Source: an uncultured Rubrobacteraceae bacterium (GTDB lineage Bacteria; Actinomycetota; Rubrobacteria; Rubrobacterales; Rubrobacteraceae). Taken from it: 28,810 bases of DNA. The stretch spans positions 1-28,810 of the forward strand of contig CADCVI010000143.1 in assembly GCA_902806105.1 (NCBI GenBank). Reading direction: 5' to 3'. The notes beneath the pieces were generated by a model, which did no database searches, had not been told where the DNA came from, and worked only from the letters and a program-made list of their open reading frames with translations. The position numbers and the translations under genes were made by a program. Of the stretch, positions 24,266 to 28,810 are shown piece by piece (position 1 is the stretch's first letter; each line of letters starts with the position of its first letter).

Positions 24266-25107
24266 TGGGTGCGAGCTTCTCGGCAGAGCTTATCAAGCTG
24301 GGCAAGCGCCCGGCTACCTGGGTGCTCGCCCTGATCTGGCTCGCCCTCGTAGTCCTCTTCGGGTACGTGCTGACGTACGTCGTCTTCGCGGACATGCCGC
24401 AGGAGGCCATGCCGCCGGGGGCTGACCAGGATGCGTTCCTCAGGGTGTTGTTCCCGGAGAACGTGCTCTCCAACGTGCTCACCGGCTTCTCCAGCACCGG
24501 AGGGGGGCCAGTGGCCCTTATCCTGGGGGCGCTAGCGGTAGGCGGGGAGTACGGCTGGGGGACCCTGAAGACGACCCTCACCCAGCGCCCGGGCAGGACC
24601 GGCGTCCTCCTCGGCAAGGTCCTGATGCTCGGCCTGGCCCTCGTCGGGTTCGTGCTGCTGGCCTTCGCCGCCGGCGCGGCGACCAGCCTGGTGATCGCCC
24701 GTATCGAGGACGTCAATGTTGCTTGGCCGCCCGTGGGCGAAATCCTGCGCGCGTTCGGGGCCGGGTTCCTGATCCTGGCTGCCTGGACGGCCGTCGGAGC
24801 GGCGCTTGCCGTCCTGTTTCGCGCCACGCCGTTCGCCATCGGCCTCGGCCTCGTCTACGCGCTCCTCCTTGAGGGCCTGGCCGGGACCTTGCTGGCCGCG
24901 AACAGGGACTACGACGCGTTCCGCAAGTTCCTGCTGAACGAGAACTCCAACGCCCTGATCGGCTCCTTCGGCTCCGCCTCCCCCGAGGGTTTCGGGACGC
25001 CGGAATCCATCGTGGACCCGACGCGCGCCGTCCTGACGCTCTCGGCCTATACCGTCGCCTTCGTCGTACTGGCCGCCCTGCTGCTACGCGGGCGAGACGT
25101 CACGTAA
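24265..25107 (+). CDS. ABC-2 type permease, partner of BcrA-like ATPase
   Basis: A 280-residue membrane protein with about six helices. The start ASFSAELIKLGKRPATWVLALIWL is typical of ABC-2 permeases of the BcrB/NatB kind, with a basic amphipathic stretch before TM1. A large loop (residues about 46-70, DMPQEAMPPGADQDAF) follows TM1, and GGEYGWGTLKTTLTQRPGR is the conserved 'e...gt......p.sR' segment. The start codon shares a base with the ATPase stop (TGATG). With the ATPase it forms a complete exporter. Confidence 0.9.
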   Translation: MGASFSAELIKLGKRPATWVLALIWLALVVLFGYVLTYVVFADMPQEAMPPGADQDAFLRVLFPENVLSNVLTGFSSTGGGPVALILGALAVGGEYGWGTLKTTLTQRPGRTGVLLGKVLMLGLALVGFVLLAFAAGAATSLVIARIEDVNVAWPPVGEILRAFGAGFLILAAWTAVGAALAVLFRATPFAIGLGLVYALLLEGLAGTLLAANRDYDAFRKFLLNENSNALIGSFGSASPEGFGTPESIVDPTRAVLTLSAYTVAFVVLAALLLRGRDVT

Positions 25108-25374
25108 GGGGCGAAGAGCCGCACGGGCTTCTCGGACAGACTTCGTACCACCCCGCAACCGCGACGGCGCTCACGCGACGCATGGCGTGAGCCCGGGGAC
25201 GTCGAACCGCACGCCTCCAGACTCGCACCCGTCTCCAACCAGACCGGATCTTCGCCGGTGGTTCGCTCGGCATCGTGTTCGAGGTTCCGGGCGGGGCGCC
25301 CGTACGCTACGAGGCGAACGGACGCGGGCCTGTAGGGTAGAAGGAGAGCAGGGGCTCGTCCCCCGGGATGACCT

Positions 25375-25713
25375 TCAGGGGTTGGGGCTACCGGCGACGA
25401 CGTTCAGGACCACCACGCCTGCCAGGATCAGGCCGATACCGGCCAGGTGCGTCAGCCCCAGCGCCTCACGCCAGATCAGGACCCCTATGAGCACGGACCC
25501 TACCGTGCCGAGCCCCGACCAGATGGCATAGGCGATCCCGAGGGGGAGCTGTTTGAGGCACAACGACAGGAAGTAGAACGCCGCACAGTACCCAAGCACC
25601 GCCACCACAGATGGCCCGATCCGGCTGAAACCCTCGGAGGCCTTGAGGCCCGCAGTTCCGATCACCTCTCCAGCGATGGCCAGCATCAGCAAGAGCAAAG
25701 CAACGGGATTCAT
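25375..25713 (-). CDS. Small multidrug resistance (SMR) family transporter
   Basis: A 112-residue four-helix membrane protein of the SMR family (EmrE/QacE). Glu16 in LAIAGEVIGTAGLKASEGF is the essential proton/substrate-binding carboxylate; ASEGFSR, the long second helix, GIAYAIWSGLGTVGSVLIG and WREALGLTHLAGIGLILAGV are family landmarks. These proteins export cationic drugs or guanidinium in exchange for protons. ATG 25713 has GGAGGT about 8 bases upstream. Which SMR subtype (drug, guanidinium or lipid) cannot be decided here. It stands alone, 87 bases downstream of the NAD synthetase end. Confidence 0.92.
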   Translation of the reverse strand: MNPVALLLLMLAIAGEVIGTAGLKASEGFSRIGPSVVAVLGYCAAFYFLSLCLKQLPLGIAYAIWSGLGTVGSVLIGVLIWREALGLTHLAGIGLILAGVVVLNVVAGSPNP

Positions 25714-25800
25714 CCGGGAGACCTCCGAGGTGGCGCGAGCAAGAGGACCCTAGTGTACAGGCGCTTATCCGGACGAACCGGGACCGTCCGGCGGAGAACC

Positions 25801-27540
25801 CTACTCGCCCCGGCGCTCGCGGTAGCGGTTGGTGATCGGCATGCGACGGTCGCGGCCGAAGGAGCGGGAGGTCACCTTTATGCCGGTCGGGGCCTGGCGG
25901 CGCTTGTACTCGGCGGCGTCCACGAGCTTGACGACGCGTCTCACGTCCTCCTCGTCGAAGCCACTCGCCACGATCTCGCCTATCCCCTTGTCTTCCTCGA
26001 TGTAGGCCTGAAGGATCGGGTCCAGAACCTCATACGGCGGGAGGGAGTCGACGTCGCGCTGGTCTTCGCGGAGCTCGGCGGAGGGCTCCTTCTGGAGGAC
26101 GGAATCGGGGATCACCTCACGGCCTTCTATCTCGTTTATGTGCTGGCACACGCGGTAAACGAGGGTCTTTGGGACGTCTCGGATGACGGCGAAGCCCCCG
26201 GCCATGTCCCCGTACAGCGTCGAGTAGCCCACGCTCATCTCGCTCTTGTTACCGGTGGACAAAACGATCCAACCAAACTTGTTGGAGAGCGCCATGAGGA
26301 TGTTCCCCCGGATGCGCGACTGAAGGTTCTCCTCCGTGACGTCCTCGGGCAGCCCCCTGAAAGCACCTTCGAGCATCGCCCCGTACGCGTCGAAGGCCGG
26401 CCCGATGGGGACGACCTGGGTGTCGACGCCGAGGTTCTTGGCGAGCGCCGCAGCGTCGGTGTTGCTCAGCTCGGTGGTGTAGCGGCTAGGCATGAGGACG
26501 CCGGTGACGTTCTCAGGACCCAGGGCCTTCGCGGCGACGTAAGCGGCGAGCGAGGAGTCGATGCCACCGGAGAGGCCGAGGACCGCCCGCGAGAAACCGT
26601 TCTTTCGAAAGTAGTCCCCGAGCCCGTGTACGAGAGCTTCGAGCGCCTCCCCCTCCTCCGGGAGCGTGGGCTCCACCCGCGGCTCGCCGTGGTGTTCGAG
26701 GCGGGAGACGACCCTCGCACCGTCCTTACGCGCCGGCACCTCGACGATGACGGGCACCTGGTCCGGGTTCTCCTTGCGGGGCCTCGGGTCGTGCAGGCGG
26801 TGGAAGAGGGCCTCTTCGGGATGAAGGTCGACGAGGAGCAGGTCCTCCTCGAACTGCTTCGCCCGGGCGATCACGTTGCCACCCGGGTCCAGGACGGCCG
26901 AGCGGCCGTCGAAGACGAGCTCGTCCTGGCCGCCCACGAGGTTGCAGAAGACCACGTAGCAGCCGTAGTCCGACGCCCGGACGCTCAACATCCTCTCGCG
27001 GGAGTCGCCCTTGAGCCGGTGGTACGGGGAGGCGGAGATGTTCAGGAGGACGGTCGCCCCCCCGAGGGCCTGCTCGCGCGCGGGGCCGCCCGGGTACCAG
27101 ATGTCCTCGCAGACGCTCACCCCGACAAGCGAACCGTCCAACCTCACCACCGGGGCGCCCTCGCCCTCGCGGAAATAGCGGTTCTCGTCGAAGACGCCGT
27201 AGTTTGGCAGGTAACGCTTGTGGTAACGGTGCAGGATCTCCCCGCCCGAGACGATGGCGCAGCCGTTGTACAGATCTCCGTCGAGGTCCACGAACCCGAC
27301 AGCAGCAGCTACTCCTTCGGGGACCCTGCGGGAGAAATCGTGGAGGGCCTCGAGGTTCTCCTCGATAAAGCTGGGGCGGAGTAGCAGGTCCTCCGGCGGA
27401 TACCCGGTCATCGTAAGCTCCGGAAAGGCCACGAGGTCCGCGCCCTCTTCTACCGCCCTTCCCAGTGCGTCGGTCGCCCTCTCCACGTTGCCCCAAACGT
27501 CGCCCACCACGGTGTTGATCTGCGCCAGCGCGATTCTCAT
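25801..27540 (-). CDS. nadE: Glutamine-dependent NAD+ synthetase
   Basis: A 579-residue two-domain enzyme making NAD+ from deamido-NAD+, ATP and glutamine. The N-terminal nitrilase-like glutaminase has Glu41 in FPELTMTGYPPEDLLLRPSF, Lys108 in YHKRYLPNYGVFDE and Cys144 in VGVSVCEDIWYPGG. The synthetase half has the P-loop LSGGIDSS (323-330), and later MPSRYTTELSNTDA, STGNKSEMSVGYSTLYGDM and DSVLQKEPSAELREDQRD. The ATG at 27540 gives the conserved RIALAQINTVVGD opening; a start 27 bases further upstream would only add a short tail. There is no ribosome site but a TATCAT 7 bases ahead, so it is probably leaderless. Confidence 0.96.
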   Translation of the reverse strand: MRIALAQINTVVGDVWGNVERATDALGRAVEEGADLVAFPELTMTGYPPEDLLLRPSFIEENLEALHDFSRRVPEGVAAAVGFVDLDGDLYNGCAIVSGGEILHRYHKRYLPNYGVFDENRYFREGEGAPVVRLDGSLVGVSVCEDIWYPGGPAREQALGGATVLLNISASPYHRLKGDSRERMLSVRASDYGCYVVFCNLVGGQDELVFDGRSAVLDPGGNVIARAKQFEEDLLLVDLHPEEALFHRLHDPRPRKENPDQVPVIVEVPARKDGARVVSRLEHHGEPRVEPTLPEEGEALEALVHGLGDYFRKNGFSRAVLGLSGGIDSSLAAYVAAKALGPENVTGVLMPSRYTTELSNTDAAALAKNLGVDTQVVPIGPAFDAYGAMLEGAFRGLPEDVTEENLQSRIRGNILMALSNKFGWIVLSTGNKSEMSVGYSTLYGDMAGGFAVIRDVPKTLVYRVCQHINEIEGREVIPDSVLQKEPSAELREDQRDVDSLPPYEVLDPILQAYIEEDKGIGEIVASGFDEEDVRRVVKLVDAAEYKRRQAPTGIKVTSRSFGRDRRMPITNRYRERRGE

Positions 27541-27547
27541 ACGGACA

Positions 27548-27553
27548 ATGATA
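27548..27553 (-). promoter_or_regulatory. -10 box TATCAT of nadE, leaderless
   Basis: TATCAT on the minus strand ends 7 bases before the nadE ATG. No Shine-Dalgarno sequence intervenes. The -35 element is not obvious. Confidence 0.45.
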
Positions 27554-27616
27554 ACCCTGACGGGCATCCGAGGACACCCTCCGCGTGGCCCCGTCTGTGC
27601 CCGCTACCACCTGGGG

Positions 27617-27622
27617 TAGAAT
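27617..27622 (+). promoter_or_regulatory. -10 box TAGAAT of the alanine-rich gene, leaderless
   Basis: TAGAAT ends 7 bases before GTG 27630. With the nadE box 64 bases away on the other strand it makes a compact divergent promoter region. Confidence 0.45.
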
Positions 27623-27629
27623 GCGTCGC

Positions 27630-28130
27630 GTGACCGCGAGGGAGGAGAGAGAAGCAGCGACGCCGGGTCAAGGAGCGGCGCCCCTGCACGCGGCCGCGCT
27701 CGCCGCCGGTCTGCTCGCGGGGGCGTGGCATCCAGGTCCCGAACCCCCGTCCCGGCGTGCTAGCGTAACCCGGGACTTAGCGCTCGGCCTCCGGGTGGAT
27801 CTAGAGAAGCTCGCCGGGCCGCACGATGTCAACCCTTCCCTGAACGCTACCGTGGAGGGAGCGCTCAGGTCGGCGGACGTCGCAAGCCTGGCCGCCGCGT
27901 CCCTGGCCGATCTCCCCGAGGCGAACGCCCGCGGAGCGGCCGCCGCCGCGCATCTCGCCGCCGGAGCCGCGCGGGCCCTGTGCGCCCTGATCGGCGAAGC
28001 AGGAGCGGGAGGACGCGCGGGGTACGCTTCGAAGGATGCCCGCAGCGCAGCGTGGCGCGCAGGACTCGCCGCCCGCCAGGCAGACGAGGCCCTGGAAGAC
28101 TTGCGAGGCGTTATCGTGCGAGAGGCCTGA
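27630..28130 (+). CDS. Alanine-rich helical hypothetical protein
   Basis: A 166-residue protein, very rich in Ala, that I do not recognise. It looks all-helical: AAALAAGLLAGAW early, RSADVASLAAASLADLPEA, AAAHLAAGAARALCALIGEA, and a final EALEDLRGVIVREA. No signal peptide; the hydrophobic stretches are broken by charges, so it is more likely a soluble helical bundle than a membrane protein. The start is taken as GTG 27630 because of the -10 box 7 bases ahead; an ATG at 27621 is possible. The gene is divergent from nadE. Codon use matches the surroundings. Confidence 0.6.
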   Translation: MTAREEREAATPGQGAAPLHAAALAAGLLAGAWHPGPEPPSRRASVTRDLALGLRVDLEKLAGPHDVNPSLNATVEGALRSADVASLAAASLADLPEANARGAAAAAHLAAGAARALCALIGEAGAGGRAGYASKDARSAAWRAGLAARQADEALEDLRGVIVREA

Positions 28131-28318
28131 GACACCCAGCAGAGCCCCAAGGCCGAACGCGAGATACCGACCGTCACGCCATGTACGGTTGGAAGGTTCC
28201 GTGTACCCGGGCGGGAGCGGCCAGTAGGTGCCCCGGCACGCTCATCCGGTTGGCGAAGGAATCTTTCTAACTATGTCGCAGCCCACGCCGAACATGGGCC
28301 CATCCAGGAGAGGACGCG

Positions 28319-28810
28319 TCAACCCTTGCGCGGTCCGTCGGGGAAGGTATCTCCCGCCCCTTCTCCGTTGAGGACCTTTCTGGCGGCCCGGACGATGCGC
28401 ATCAGGTAGCGTTCTCCTCCGGGGACGAAGTGCTCGATCCTCGTCTTCGACGCTCTCCTCTCACCGTCTACCCACTCCTCCAAGGGTACGTCTTTGCCCT
28501 CGCAGAGCCCTTCCACGTCGTCGAGCCGGAGACGGGCCACGGAGGCCACCTCCTCTTCCTGGAGCCGGAGATCCGATGGTGTGAGCCGCCTGACGAGCAG
28601 GAAGACGTCCTGGAACTCCCTGTCCATACCGACGGGTATCTCCAGCTCGTTCCTGCGCGTCCCGAGGGGCGTTACCTCGTCGGCCCCCACCAGGAGCCCA
28701 AGCTCCTCTTCGAGCTCCCGCAGCCCGTCGAGCCCGCTCTCCCCGGCCATGAGGTGCCCGGCGGCGGTCACGTCCAGCTTGTTCGGCCAGGTCTCCTTGC
28801 CTGAGGCACG
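28319..28810 (-). CDS. Nudix hydrolase, N-terminus outside window
   Basis: The frame runs off the right end, so the first residues are missing; about 163 residues are visible. It begins RASGKETWPNKLDVTAAGHLMAGES and runs into the Nudix box, GHLMAGESGLDGLRELEEELGL, matching G-x5-E-x7-RE-x2-EE-x-G closely with a one-residue difference in spacing. The WPNKLD..AAGHL opening is typical of the YfcD/isopentenyl-diphosphate-isomerase-like Nudix group. Substrate is unknown; this group hydrolyses or isomerises nucleoside or prenyl diphosphates. A GTG start at 28771 would remove conserved residues and is unlikely. Confidence 0.85.
   Translation of the reverse strand, partial: RASGKETWPNKLDVTAAGHLMAGESGLDGLRELEEELGLLVGADEVTPLGTRRNELEIPVGMDREFQDVFLLVRRLTPSDLRLQEEEVASVARLRLDDVEGLCEGKDVPLEEWVDGERRASKTRIEHFVPGGERYLMRIVRAARKVLNGEGAGDTFPDGPRKG

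Noticed and set aside
25108..25374. Possible gene between the BcrB-like permease and the SMR gene
   Set aside because: Open frames here are Arg/Pro/Ser-rich, lack ribosome sites and show no family; I see no RNA gene either.
25447..27384. Long plus-strand open frame (645 codons)
   Set aside because: It is antisense to nadE and the SMR gene, both of which have clear catalytic motifs. No domain is seen in it.

Overview
The window is high-GC DNA from a bacterium that looks like a Rubrobacter-type actinomycete. I infer this from strong G/C bias at third codon positions, frequent TTG/GTG starts, and several genes with a TANNNT -10 box only 6-9 nt before the start codon (leaderless transcription). 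No rRNA, tRNA, CRISPR array, transposase or phage gene was seen.

Layout. 1-3000: three glycosyltransferases (GT9 end, GT4, GT2). 2987-3307: a lone PCP_red-domain protein on the minus strand. 3343-4990: an ABC-2 exporter pair. 5075-5284: a small hypothetical gene. 5448-7791: carbon-starvation/pyruvate transporter cstA with ybdD. 7913-8467: a Uma2 nuclease with a clean leaderless promoter. 8468-16063: an iron-siderophore region, with a six-gene minus-strand run (two permeases, ATPase, lipoprotein receptor, FhuF-like Fe-S reductase, sucrase/ferredoxin-like Fe-S protein) and a second receptor lipoprotein on the plus strand. A near-perfect Fur-type 7-1-7 box lies between the -35 and -10 elements of the minus-strand run. 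16337-18960: a thiol/redox group on the minus strand (FrnE-like DsbA protein, OsmC-family protein, aldo/keto reductase, small unknown protein).

Most notable is the OsmC gene at 17071-17535. Its reading frame is intact except for one TGA exactly where the family has its peroxidatic Cys. A 7-bp hairpin with a UGGGA loop begins shortly after the TGA and fits the bacterial SECIS rules as I know them. The second (resolving) Cys is present. I read this as a candidate selenoprotein (Sec67/Cys133).

19385-23096 looks like an uncharacterised peptide maturation and export system. It has a 100-residue protein with an acidic N-terminal half, one transmembrane segment and a Cys-containing tail; then a 17-bp attenuator-like hairpin, an ABC ATPase, an ABC-2 permease, a protein fusing a PqqD-like recognition domain to an M50-type intramembrane metalloprotease, and a small two-TM protein. 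The logic resembles epipeptide-type operons (membrane protease plus ABC pair), but no radical SAM enzyme is present. A second ABC exporter pair (23303-25107) follows.

25375-28810: an SMR efflux protein, glutamine-dependent NAD synthetase, an alanine-rich unknown protein divergent from it, and a Nudix hydrolase cut by the window end.
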